Positions 37,005 through 47,740 of a DNA stretch of 64,000 nt are shown here, piece after piece (position 1 is the first letter of the stretch; each line of letters begins with the position of its first letter). This DNA comes from Dicaeum eximium (taxonomy: Eukaryota > Chordata > Aves > Passeriformes > Dicaeidae), in NCBI GenBank assembly GCA_013396995.1, contig VWZP01005252.1:251917-315916 (forward strand), read 5' to 3'. Under the pieces are notes generated by a model. It saw nothing but the letters and a program-made list of their open reading frames with translations, was not told the origin of the DNA and searched no databases. A program made the translations under genes and the position numbers.

Positions 37005-37201
37005 GATCACAGGATGGTTTGGTTTGGGCTGGGAGGCACCTTACAGGTCACCTTGTTCCAGTCCTTGCCACATGGGCAGGGACACCTGCCACTACCCCTG
37101 TTTGCTCCAAGCCCTGTCCAGCCTGGCCTTGGACACTGCCAGGGATCCAGGGGCAGCCACAGCTGCTCTGGGTAGCCTGTGCCAGGGCCTGCCCAGCCTG
37201 A
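37005..37201 (-). mobile_element. CR1 LINE, 5'-truncated 3' end
   Basis: The reverse complement of the CR1 3' end runs from GATCACAGGATGGTTTGG through GGGAGGCACCTTACAGGTCA, GGGCAGGGACACCTGCCACT, CCAAGCCCTGTCCAGCCTGG and GGGATCCAGGGGCAGCCACA to GCCTGTGCCAGGGCCTG. It carries the same GATCCAGGGGCAGCC form as the 3.2 kb copy. It breaks off before the CACAGGGAAGAATTT block, so it is shorter than the others. Confidence 0.92.
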
Positions 37202-37890
37202 TGGCAGGAGGCACAAACACTCAGCAGGTGCTGGACACGAGGACAGGCAGGTCAGGAAGAGCCCCAGTGAGTGTGCAGAGGCTTTGGCTGCTCCATCCCC
37301 TCATCACAGCAGTACAACATTTTCCACCTTTGGGAAAAGCATCCTTTGATGTTCAGCAAGGCTTCCAGGTGAAAATTTAGGATTATCTCTGAAAAAATGT
37401 GGAGCACCAAAAACCAGTGCCCCAAATGTCCTGCTTGCTTTCCCACGGTGCTGTTCCAGGTTATGCCGCTTTTGGTGGCGAAAGTGGCGTAAGAAATCCT
37501 GGCTATCTGTTTATTCACACATCTCAGATTGCCTCTCCTTTCATCTGTCAGGGGTACAAAACACTCCCTCCCACCCCCAAAAACCACCAGGCACAGGTTG
37601 GCAAGGCTTGCTGAAACTGGCTCCTCTTCCAGAGGCAGCAGAGCACAGACCTGCCAGTTCCTCACCTCGCATTGCCCAAGCGCCAGACTTCCCATTCCAC
37701 CCAAAAATGCACCTGAAAGGGTTTGAAGTTTGCCTGCTGCTGCCTGACTGCAGCAGTGGATTAACAAGTGAGAGTAGCACGTGGAACCAAGTTCAAAAGC
37801 TGGCAGATTCATTTGCATATGAGAGGCCAAAATAAGCAAATAAAAACTGCCACACAAAACGAACCAGAATTGGAATTGGCTAAACACTTC
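37202..37890. other. Unique sequence containing the longest non-repeat ORF (minus strand, 211 codons)
   Basis: A minus-strand ORF runs from 37887 to 37252. Its start is followed by a hydrophobic stretch (residues 1-20, FVLCGSFYLLILASHM-like). I recognise no domain. In three-frame context it is unaccompanied by a promoter or splice sites that I can support. A chance ORF in moderately GC-rich DNA remains the default explanation. Confidence 0.3.
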
Positions 37891-38170
37891 CCTGTGAAAT
37901 GGATTTTCGAAGTGACTCTTGAACTCTTCAGTGGAAAGACAGATTCATTTTCAATGGAGTTTGATCTTGCTCTTCAGCTTCATTTGTAAGACCAATTACA
38001 GAGCATTTTGTACAACAATTACGGGCATTAAAACCACTCTGTTCCATTTGATGAATTTTAATAGTAATTGAACAGAAGAAGCCATCAACTGAAAGATTGT
38101 CCAATCAAGTATGCCCACACACTGAACTGTAATTTCCACTCCACAAATGTGTAATGCCATTCGAAACTAC
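37891..38170. promoter_or_regulatory. Candidate regulatory element
   Basis: AT-rich segment with GACCAATTACAGAGC, ACAACAATTACGGGCATTAAAACC, ATGAATTTTAATAGTAATTG and TTGTCCAATC. These homeodomain and SOX/CCAAT-like cores are tightly spaced. No long ORF. Call based on texture. Confidence 0.35.
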
Positions 38171-40214
38171 CAAAATGTCCTCTCCCCACCAACACCCAAG
38201 CAGATTTGAGGAGCTGAGTTGTTCCAAAACAACTTCATTCCCTGAGGCTCCAAGCACACAGAGAACACACTGACCACAGTGCTGGGATAATTCCTGTGTG
38301 CAACTTTGTCCTGCAAAACTCCCTGGAGCTCATTCTTGGATGGGCATTTGCAGAGTGCTGGTGACCATAAATGTTTGTGGGAAGCAAATTTGTACAAATC
38401 TCTGTACAAAGTGTCCTCTCCGTGAAGAATGGTGTTTTTGGGGTACATACTCTGAGGAGCTTTGTAAGGTATTGTAAGGGCTGGGTGGTTGCTTTGTGTG
38501 AATGTAGGGAATGGAATCCATCCCCTGGACACTGGATCTGGTGTTTACATTTGAGTTGGGTTCAGCTTCTTCCCTTGAAAAGAAAGAATGTGCAGAATGG
38601 TGAGCTGAAGAAATATAGGCCTGAAACAGATAATTTGGTTATGAGGAGAGGCCCCTCACAGCCACTAAAGAATAGATATTTGGGCTAGAAGAGTCCAGAT
38701 GGTTTCCACAAGACCCAAACAGACTTTGACTTATGTTACAAGTCCAAAAGCCACAAAAGCAATGCAGTATGGCAGAGCAGATGAGATCAAAGGCCCCACC
38801 AGTGTCCTGGGTCTCAGAAGAATGATAATGCATTTCTTATTCTTTGTTGTGAACATTTTGTTGTTATTTTTTTCCTACTAAACCTGCCCTTTCTGTCTGA
38901 GGTTGGCCTGTGCTGTACTGAAAATTCCTTGAGGGAAGCTGTGTTCTTCGTTGGATTTGCTGTAAATTAGAAGAACAAAAGAACTATTTTGATGAACTTG
39001 CTCTCAATGGGATTTCCAGGCTTGCTTGGGAAACAAAAAGAGATTTTGATAGTTTAGATCAGTGGGAGATAAGTGTCCAACTGTCAGAGCCTTCCTTTGA
39101 AGTGGGTTTTCCCTTGCTAGAGCTCACTACAACTATAAGTTCAATGTAAAGACAAAAGATGAATTCTTGGCCTTTCTGAAGTCAGTAAGAGTTTTATCAC
39201 TGACAACTCAGAGGCCAAGATTTCACCCAAGATGTTTGTACAGGCACTAACTTTAGCATCTTGTTGAGAGCCACATGAAATATTTATGTTGAAGAGTGAA
39301 ACTGTATTGTTTTCTTGCATCTCATTCTGAACACAAAAATGACCCCATCTCATTGGAAAATCACCACTCTTTTATGAAAATCATACAGTTTCAGTTGTGA
39401 GATGCCTTATCCTGGGGTGGTGAAACTGAGGGTTGCAGTGCCTGATTTTAAAGCAGTTGCTATATTTCTTCATGTAATAGATCTCATTCTTTTTCCTGTT
39501 AGTTTTCATTTTGGTTTAGAACAGGTTAATAATGGCCAGTAGAAGTTTTCATGTGAATGGGAAGATCTGTTTTCTCCCCAGCTAAAATTTCCATCTGTGA
39601 TTTCTTGTATTTAAAAAAATATTTGTCAAATCCTGCCTTTAAAAGCCCAGAACACAGCTTCTCCTGAAAAGTGCTGGAGGTTCCATATTTCTGTAAGTGG
39701 TGCCAGTCAGTGGGTGCAAAGTTTTACAGAAAAAGCTCAGCTTTTCTAAATGAACTGCAGAAAACCTCTGCCTAGTAACAAACCTATCCAAGCTTCTGAA
39801 ATGCAGGCAAACACAAACCTGGCATAAATCAATTTTTTTCAAGACTCCTTTCCTCTTTCCTCCCAGATAGAGACAAGATCCAAACAAGTGAAATCTGGGA
39901 AAAATAGAAAGGGAATGGGGGCAGATAAATGCTGAGATACTCACAGGGAGCCGTTTGAAAATAAACTGTGCAAATTAAAGGCCAGAGAATTTTTCCCTGC
40001 TTGTCTCTTGGTCCCCTCCCCATTTCAAACATTGTCTCTTATTTGTTTCATTTTATACATTTTAGTGTTTCAGTCCCCGGCTGCTGCATTGAGTTTTTTC
40101 ACCCTTCACACACCATCACATACTGCCTGCCTTTCTTTGACCACACTCCATGTTGTAATAATAATAATAATAAAAAACTGGGCCTGATTTTAATTTGTGT
40201 AATGTTTTTGTAAA
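38171..40214. other. Unique non-coding sequence
   Basis: No gene is visible. ORFs of 121 codons or fewer lack motifs. It contains a (TAA)6 run at 40156-40173. No recognised interspersed repeat. Confidence 0.55.
40156..40173. repeat. (TAA)n microsatellite
   Basis: Six perfect TAA units followed by A6. Confidence 0.9.
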
Positions 40215-40440
40215 AAAAAATAAAAACTCCACAGCCTAATTAGGAAACCCGTTAAATGGCTGCAATTCAAATATCATTCTATTAAATTCTCCCTGTAAAG
40301 TTAATGTTACAGACTTTTTAACAGATGTTTTAATTAGACATTGTTATTAAAGGGAATACTGTAGAAATTAAAAGCAGGCCCTAAATGTGTTAACAAAGAC
40401 ACTTTTCTTGCATGGCATCGATGGTGGCAGAAACATTAGC
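40215..40440. promoter_or_regulatory. Candidate regulatory element
   Basis: It contains GCCTAATTAGGAAACCCG, GTTAAATGGCTGCAATTC, TTTTAATTAGAC and TTAACAAAGAC, with few ORF codons. The palindrome CCTAATTAGG is a perfect paired homeodomain-type site. Confidence 0.35.
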
Positions 40441-41305
40441 AGGGAGATTTTGGCAGCAGGTCATGAAAAGGAAGAAAAAACCGAGATGTGTTAAAGGGAA
40501 GATGCACTGAGAGATATGCAGTGCTCAGCTACTCTGTGAGAGGGGCTCATTTCACATCCAGCACCACCTCGGGCCATTCCTGAGCTGAAGGAGGTGGGGA
40601 AGATGCTTCAGCCCGGAGCTGATGGCACCACGTGGGCAGCACCAGGACCAGCAGGGCACCATCAGGAACAGGGCTTTGGTTGGGAGAAACTTGCAACTCC
40701 AAGGATTTCCAAGGAAGCATCAGTCCTGCCAGTTTTAGAGGTTTCATCTGCTGTCTCTGTGGTTTGGGGTGTTTTGTGATGGTGACCTTGGAACTGAGCA
40801 ACAGCATAGGGGTTGTGTTTTTTGTAAGGTGGATTTGCTCTGAGCCCCTCGTGCTGCAGGGCCTGGCTGGGATGAAGTGTGTTGCAGGCAGTGTGCTGGA
40901 AATGAGGGCATAAAATAACCTTACAACTGTATTTTTTGGGGGAAGAATGTTTCAGCACAATACAGAAGGACCTTGATGAGACATTTTCTGCGATTTATGA
41001 TACTAGGATTGAATTGCAGGTGAAAAAGGTGACAAACTGGTCAGGTTTCACCACAAATCCCTTTTTGCTGGGGATTGTGAAGTGTGCAAGCCCACAGTTC
41101 CTCACTTCTGCTCAGCCAGGCCACCAAAGAGCCCAAGGCCAACAGAACCAGTCCCTTTCTTCACCTAATACTGATGGCTGCAGCAAGGCAATGTCACTCA
41201 TGGGAGTGCTGGCCTGACCCAGCCATTGATGCTCCCTGAGTGCCACCAGCTCAGAGCCCCCCCAGAGAGGGACTCTGCTGCCCCACGTCTCAGGGGTGTC
41301 ACCAA
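40441..41305. other. Unique sequence, right part possibly internal retroviral remnant
   Basis: No gene is visible. The last 100-200 bp abut the 3' end of the minus-strand LTR at 41306, so they could be a remnant of its internal region. I recognise no gag or pol residue pattern there. Confidence 0.4.
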
Positions 41306-41695
41306 TGGTTGTTGTTGGAGTCCCATCGGGGTGAATCAAGACTCTTGACTCCAATATCAGAAGGTTTATATTATTTATTAAAATGGCTCCATTGTTCAGA
41401 AGGATTTGGGCTATTTCTGCCCAGGTACAGAGCTGGCATCTTGCTTCTTCAAGCTCCATACCCCAATTCCAAGAATGTCAGAAAATGTTTACAAAGTCAA
41501 AGATAGCAATTCTTTATATCATAGGTTGAGAAAAGAAAACCACATCTCCCATATCAGGAGATAGAGCAAAGGAATGCATTTTGTCCTTGAAACACACACA
41601 CAAGGATTTGAAATCTGCAGAGAAAAAGAGCTTTCCTATGGAAGAAAAGACTCAGCAAGTTTGCATCCAAGAAACTTATAAAATGTCCAGTGACA
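41306..41695 (-). mobile_element. Endogenous retrovirus-type LTR, copy 1 (minus strand)
   Basis: On the minus strand this unit starts TGTCACTGG and ends AACAACCA, which fits TG...CA termini. It is followed by TTGGTGACAC, a plausible start of a primer-binding region. An AATAAA polyadenylation signal lies in the expected R region (plus strand reads TATTTATTAAAATGG). It aligns along its whole length, roughly three-quarters identical by eye, with 46939-47345 in the opposite orientation. No internal coding genes accompany it, so it is a solo LTR or one with only a scrap of internal sequence. The family is not identified. Confidence 0.7.
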
Positions 41696-42949
41696 GGACT
41701 CAAAGCAGACATTGGTGGATTTGATCAGCAAGAGAACATAAAAGATGAGCAGCCAGCTGATGCTTCTGTTCCAAAGCAGGATCAGCTCTACCTAAAACAT
41801 TCAAGTAAACATGCACCATCTAGTTCTGTTCCATTACTTGGTCTACAGGCAGAAGAGCTGCAATTTTTTCCCTCAATAAGAGGAACAACTTCTTCCCAAA
41901 ACAGTAGGAGTAAAACTGATAATCACAGCTCTGAATGTTTGATCCCTGTCACCAAATCGTCTGTTATTGTTCACTCTGGGAAGAGGAATACGAGCCTGGG
42001 GAAAAAAGACACCTGGAAAATCATGTTAAAGTGATGCTATCATTGATATTAGTGAAAAATGTCAACTTTCATGCCTTCTTCTATCTACAGATTTCATTCT
42101 TTCAGCCACATTACTCATTTATAGACTGGAGACAGGCCAGACCCAGAGCAGGAGTTCCTTAGAGCTCAGAGGTGTTGAATTGGCTGCTGATACCTGCCAG
42201 TGACTCTGATGAGCATCTCTCTCAGAATCTGCACAGTTTTGCACATTCTCACTCTCATATATTTTCAAGCTTTGTTTACAATTTATTCTTTGTTTTCCCT
42301 TCCCTTTAGAAGCCATTCACTTAAAAGCAGTGCAGGAACCAAATTAATGCACGTAATCAAATTTTAATGATCACCTGAGTCAAACAAACTGGAAAATCTT
42401 TCCTGTACAGCCATAAGGGTAAAAGAGAGAGGTGCAAACCCCCACCAGCAGAGACAACTGGCTAATTAACTGAAGTGAAACCAGTGTAAAAAACCAGAAA
42501 CTAGAAAACAAATGAAAATCCGTACAGCAATTACTTCCAAAAAGGTAACATTTCACAATTAAAGCCATTCTAAGAACTTCAGTTAATTATGTAGGTTTTC
42601 TTCTCTCTCTCTTCCCCCTCCCTCTTCCTCTCTCTTTCTCTCTAGCTCTCCCCTTTATTAAGGTCCATCAGGGCTCATGATGTGTGGGAAAAGTGCTAAC
42701 ATTTGCAAATTGCTGGTTTATGATAAATGAATTGTGGAAACTCAGCCCCTTGGTTGGGGCCTGGCTGGAAGGCAGAGCCCCAGCATCTCCGGCTGCCACA
42801 GCCCTGACCCCGACTTCACAGCCATTGATCACAAGTGGTGCATAGCCATGACCACCAAATGCACACACTGTAGCTGGGGACTTGCTTTTCCCATAGTATT
42901 TCATCATTGTTCCACATCACAGGCGCCACAGTAACCTTTGGCACGCCGT
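41696..42949. other. Unique sequence between the inverted LTRs, left part
   Basis: A plus-strand ORF of 114 codons (41690-42034) starts inside the LTR edge and lacks motifs. A 48-nt pure pyrimidine tract lies at 42596-42643. No gene is supported. Confidence 0.5.
42596..42643. repeat. Polypyrimidine tract (CT-rich, 48 nt)
   Basis: An uninterrupted run of C and T, ending in CTCTCT/AG. Such tracts can form triplex DNA or serve as a splice acceptor. No exon follows that I can support. Confidence 0.9.
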
Positions 42950-43186
42950 CCTGCAAGAGTAATACCTGCAGGAGATTTCCTCCTGCCCCAGCGATCGCCG
43001 CTTCCACCGCTCCATCTTTAAAAATCCTTCGTCATTAACCCAGATTTGATTTTCAGAAAATACCCATTGGTTTCAATAGTGCTGGGGAGGGAGGGAAGGG
43101 CTGATCAGGCTGGATAATCAAGCCTTAAATAATTCTAACAGATTCCCAGCTATAACTTTACGGCTCTCCCAGCACTTTGATTTTAG
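42950..43186. promoter_or_regulatory. Candidate regulatory or exon-flanking conserved block
   Basis: This CpG-bearing segment (CAGCGATCGCCGCTTCCACCG is partly seen at about 42990) is followed by AT-rich sequence with CGTCATTAACCC, AACTTTACGGC and a polypyrimidine-rich approach to a TTTTAG acceptor. It precedes the candidate exon at 43187-43265. Confidence 0.3.
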
Positions 43187-43265
43187 GCAGGAATTTGCAG
43201 CAGCCGATCTGGATGTTCATCCCAGTGGTCCTTGAAGATGCAGAAGGAAAGACAGAGAAGTACAG
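43187..43265 (+). other. Candidate spliced exon, 79 nt
   Basis: It is bounded by CTTTGATTTTAG at the 5' side and ACAG/GTAAGG at the 3' side, a strong match to vertebrate splice sites. Two of three frames are open across it; one reads PIWMFIPVVLEDAEGKTEKY, which looks protein-like, but I cannot assign a family. It could be an exon of a coding gene, an exon of a long non-coding RNA, or a chance pair of sites. Confidence 0.25.
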
Positions 43266-46200
43266 GTAAGGACATCACAGGAGTGACAGTTCATTGTGGC
43301 TGCACACCTGGAGTGCAGGAGAGCTCCAAGAGCTCCGAGCACAGCCATGCCTGGGACTGCACAAGTGGAGAAGGGAAACTCTGCCCCAGGTGAGGGAGAT
43401 GTGCAAAGCCAGCCAGGGATGCAGGAGACACCTGGCAGGGAGAGCACAGGAAGTGCTGGTGGCCCCCTCAGCTGGTGCTCTCAATGGGATGGTACCTCTG
43501 TGCAACTTTTATCTTATGTCAACATAGACTTGGGAGTTTTCTGTTGACTGTAGGGACTATTTGTGGTTTCAGGGAAAACACAACTGAAGGGAGCACAGAG
43601 CTTGGCAGCTGCACCTCAGCTGAGATTCCTGCACAGGGAAATTGTTTCCATTCACACTTCTGGGTCTGCAGGCAGGTCCTGATCCTGCTTTAATGAAAAC
43701 AATTCCTTGAAAGTCAAGTGCTTTTTTCTGGGTGGCACAGGGGTGTGCTGGCAGATAGTGCTGAGCACGTGTAAGGGTGTGTGCACACACGTGTCAGCTC
43801 ACACACACAGAGGGAATAGGCAGAAACTCTCAGAATCCAAGGAAAAACCCACCATCCATGAAAGAGTCTGGGTAGGAGACCAAAGTGTCCCAAAGAGACT
43901 CAGAGTAATGAAGTTATGAAGAGCTGGGAAATGTTAGTATTACTTTATTATAGTGTACTGAAGAGAGCTTGTGAGCCAGTGCTCTAAGGGTTGTATTCAA
44001 TAAAAAAATAATACGTCTGGTTCCCACACATGGTCACTGAAGTACCAAAAATCAATTTTAGTCATTGAATTGGGCCCTAAGGTGCAGAAAAGTGGATAAG
44101 ATTCACAATAGAGCAGCAAGGAAATGATGTACAGTGTCTGGATGGGGAACATTTCCCTGCTTCGTGTCTAGTTCTGGTTTGTGCAGCAGCAGGACTGACA
44201 GAGCAACTCTCAGCTGTCCCACGGAGTGCCAAGAGACCCTGACAAGCTCCAGCCTCCTGGGGAAAACCTTCTGCCCTCTCCCCTGCTAAAACTCTCAGAA
44301 CTGCTGAATCTGATGCAAAACCCCCAGTGTTTGTGCAATGGGCGAGTTGTGATGCTGTGGTTGCACTTTGTGGGGCTGCAAAGGCAGCGTGGCACCAGCA
44401 GCAGTGGTTGTAGCAGTTTTAACTCAGTTTGGGAAGGCAACACCTCAAACATCTCTGACCAACACGGAAAGGGATGTGTGAGGTCAGACACAGCCACAGA
44501 GAGACCATCCCTGCACAGCTCACACCTGACTAATGCAGGGGGGCTGGAAATTGGTTTCAAAATCAAATTTGAACAGAAAGGTGAAAAGTGTCCAAAGAGG
44601 GAAAGGCTGGGGAATGCTGCCAGATCTGGCTGGCGTTTTGCAGGCAGCTTGGTCATGAATTCAGTGTCTGCATCAGTTCTCCCTTGTCTTTGTTAGTGCT
44701 CTGAAGCACAGTGTCTGAAGCAAAAGTTATTGAATTTTCACTAAGCCCTTCCTACATGCAAAGGCTTTTTCTACTTTAATGTTCAAAAAAGTCCCAGTTG
44801 CAGCCACCGTCTCTAGCATGTGCCCATATCTTTTCTCATTATAGGCTGAGGTCCAAAACCAATATGAATTAAATAAATATCCCACTGAGAGCTGTACTTT
44901 TGAAAATGGCCTTATTGCAGTACAGATGTGTGCTATCTAAAACCAGCTTAAACATTTTATTTATATATATATATATACATTTAAATTAAGAAAATAAAAT
45001 AAAATCTAAATATTATCCTGGAAGGAAGTGCATGCACTGGTGGATGTTTGATTTTCATTTTTCTCCCAGCATGCTCTGTCCTTTCATCCTATAATGGTTC
45101 TTCTCCATTAATCCTTCTCAAACCCCACAGGTAGAGATGCTTATTGATAGAAGGCCAATGTGTATCTCAGTTTACAAAAGCATATTAAAGGATACAAGTA
45201 ACATATTTCTCTTGATGTCTTCTTATTAATGCAATTCCACTCAGAACATTTTGGCATGAGAGGCATTGCCAGATGGAAGATAAAACTTCACTTTTATGGG
45301 TATTTTAAGGAAGAAAACATTTGGTTTGCATCAGCTCTAAATGAATAATATTTATTGCCCTATGATTTGTATTTTATAAGCAGGATAACAAAAAGCACTG
45401 TCAATTACTTAGTATTTTAACAAGTTTTTTTTTTTTAGAAAAAGGATTTTATAACAGCGAGTCATTTTAAATGATCAAATGCCTTTCAAGCTAAACTATA
45501 ATAACCCAAAGTGTTGGGTTGTTTACACAACAAAACCAAATAAACACTGACCACAGCTTGGCTGTATTTAAGGATTCTGTCATTTGTTGCCACAGATTGC
45601 AGTGGGGCTGGGGACCCCAGTGTGGGAGCACCACACTCACCCCAAAGAGCCCTGCAGGGCCAGGCAGGAGGGATGGGGACCCTGGGGGCTGCTCCTGCCT
45701 GGGTCTGGGGGGCAGCTCAGTAAATCCTGCCAGCCTCATTTTCCCAGGACACCAGCAGGCTCCTGAGGTTGGTAAGGCTGATCCTGTTCTCTCCCCATCG
45801 ATAATTTGGTTATGTTCATCCCTCTCCTTTCATGGAGATCATAAAATTCCATGTTTTTTTCTTACTTTTTTCTCTTGCCTTGTGCTGCTGATTATTTTTG
45901 GTATTTATTGCCTTTGCAGCCATTAGGTCTGCAAAAAGTGTTCAGTGGATCCAAATGTGTTCCCTTTCTCACTCCAACACCAGAACCTGCCTGGAGCCTG
46001 TGGGTCCCAGAGGCAGCACATCCCCTGCCCAGCACCAGGCTCATCTCTCCTGGATTTGGCACTGTGGTGTTTGCTTTGCAACACTAGGCTTGTCCTGCAA
46101 CAGCACACAGTGGAAATGTTCTCAAAATTAAGGCTGAGGGAATAAAAACGTTATTAACCTTTCAAAGGAAGGGGAAGAAGAAATTAAGTTGATTTCAGAT

Positions 46201-46460
46201 TAACTCCTCCTTTAGCACGAGAAGATTTGAAGTTAAGCTCTTCAGAGCCGATGCCCAGGTTGACTGTGCCCTGTCCTGGTCACACAGGACCTGCTGAAGG
46301 GTCTGCAGTGACACCAGTGACAGCAGCACTGGGCAGGACATCATGTCTGAGACCAGCTCAGCACTCCAAAGCATGCTCTAGTCTGCCAAGAGACTTTGGA
46401 AGAAGGGGCTGCATTATTATTCTTTCTTCTCTTTTCTCACGTAACTTGATCCCTCTGTAG
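43266..46460. other. Unique sequence between the inverted LTRs, right part
   Basis: No gene is visible. Opposing ORFs at 44210-44696 (148 and 156 codons) overlap each other and have no motif. It has a (TA)8 run at 44962-44977 and a T13 run at 45426-45438. The AT-rich part 44850-45490 might be regulatory but shows nothing specific. Confidence 0.5.
44962..44977. repeat. (TA)n microsatellite
   Basis: Eight perfect TA units. Confidence 0.9.
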
Positions 46461-46582
46461 CCCTTTGTAATCATACCCATTTTCAGTAATAAAGAGATTT
46501 ACAAATTTTCAGTACTTGGGACCCTTTGTAATCATACCCATTTTCAGTAATAAAGAGATTTACAAATTTTCAGTACTTGGGA
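46461..46582. repeat. Exact 61-bp tandem duplication
   Basis: 46461-46521 and 46522-46582 are identical over 61 bp, starting CCCTTTGTAATCATACCC and ending AGTACTTGGGA. Each copy contains AATAAA. The lack of any mismatch means a very recent event or a sequence-assembly artefact. Confidence 0.97.
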
Positions 46583-46938
46583 CCATAATGAGAGTGGTGA
46601 GAACTCCATCCCTGTGAAGGTCTCTGTGTGCTCTGAGATGTCTTGAGAGAGCTGCTTTGATCTGGAGTTGGAGCAAGACTTTGGCAAGATAATGAGGGAA
46701 AACCTCCTCCTTTTCTGGCCTGTGCTGATAGAAGTACTTGCAATCCTGCTCACCTCGATGACAATCCCTTTGTAGGGATTTCTAGCCTGGCCCTGTGGAA
46801 TCTCTGGGCTAAAGGAGCAGCCTCTCCTGTCTCCTTGGTGTCATGCCAGCAGGCAGGGTATGAGGAGGTTCCAAATCTCGGAATACTTTACACATAAGCA
46901 TAAAAATAATTGTCATGCTCCTCAGGTGAAGCACACTT
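46583..46938. other. Unique sequence between duplication and LTR
   Basis: No gene or repeat is visible. A 69-codon minus-strand ORF overlaps the duplication and has no motif. Confidence 0.5.
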
Positions 46939-47345
46939 GTAGTTATAATATTTTATAAACTTCTTAGATGCAAACTTGCTGAGCTTTTCCTTCCATGGGA
47001 AAACTCGTTTTCTAAGCACAGATTTCTGTAAACAAATCTTGTGTGTGTGTTCAAGGACACAGATGCATTCTTTTGCCCTGTCTCCCACATGGGAGATGGG
47101 AACCTTCTCTCTTTCTTAACCCGTGATATAAAGAAATGTTACCTCTCTAATTTTGTAAACATTTTCTACCATTCTAGCAGTTTGGGTACTGAGCATGAAG
47201 ACAAAGAAACCTGAAGCTCAGAACCTGAGCACATATAAGCCAAATTCCTTCTGAACAATAGAGCCATTTTAATAAATCATACAAACCTTCTGATGTTGGA
47301 GGCAAAGGGTCCTGATTCACTCCTGTCAGAAAGCAACCACAATAA
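46939..47345 (+). mobile_element. Endogenous retrovirus-type LTR, copy 2 (plus strand)
   Basis: It starts TGTAGTTAT and ends CACAATAA, followed by TTGGTGAACCCG, which parallels the post-LTR sequence of copy 1. It contains a TATA-like CATATAAGCC (47232-47241) and AATAAA (47271-47276) about 40 bp later, as expected at the U3-R region. It aligns throughout with the minus-strand copy at 41306-41695. The terminal CA is degraded. Right of 47346 there may be a short piece of internal sequence, but no gag, pol or env reading frame is recognisable. Confidence 0.7.
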
Positions 47346-47740
47346 TTGGTGAACCCGATCCCTGACCAGGATACCAACAACAATACACACTGATTCTGCT
47401 GCAAGTTTTCTCTGTCTGACCAGGTAGGTGGGTATTTGGCTTCCCATTGAGAGGATGGAGTTTTCCATTCCCTTGTATCCAACATTGAGGGCTGGGTGAT
47501 GGTTCCCATTTTGGAGACTGGAGGGAAAGCACAAGAAGACCTTGAACACAGGCTGTGTTAAGGTTCTGTTGAAATAACATCAGATTTACTCTGACATATT
47601 CCATGGGACTTAATATTGATTTTCAAATAATCCAGAATGCTGTTTTTAAAAACAATTATTGGCAAGGGGAGGCATTGTTTTTGGAAGCTCTTGCATGTAC
47701 AGTAAGGCTTTATTTCTGCTTGTTTTGAAGTGCGGCACAT
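47346..47740. other. Possible degraded internal retroviral leader, otherwise unique
   Basis: This sequence follows the LTR and its primer-binding-like TTGGTGAACCCGATCCCTG. It has overlapping minus-strand ORFs of 90-111 codons but no recognisable retroviral protein. It may be leader sequence or simple host flank. Confidence 0.3.

Noticed and set aside
41690..42034. 114-codon plus-strand ORF next to the LTR as a retroviral gene
   Set aside because: It is antisense to the LTR, lies beyond its 5' end, and shows no retroviral motif.
44210..44696. Opposed ORFs of 148 and 156 codons
   Set aside because: They overlap on opposite strands, carry no motifs, and sit in GC-richer sequence where stop codons are scarcer.
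41306..47345. A full-length provirus between the two LTRs
   Set aside because: The LTRs are inverted and the interval shows no gag, pol or env reading frames.
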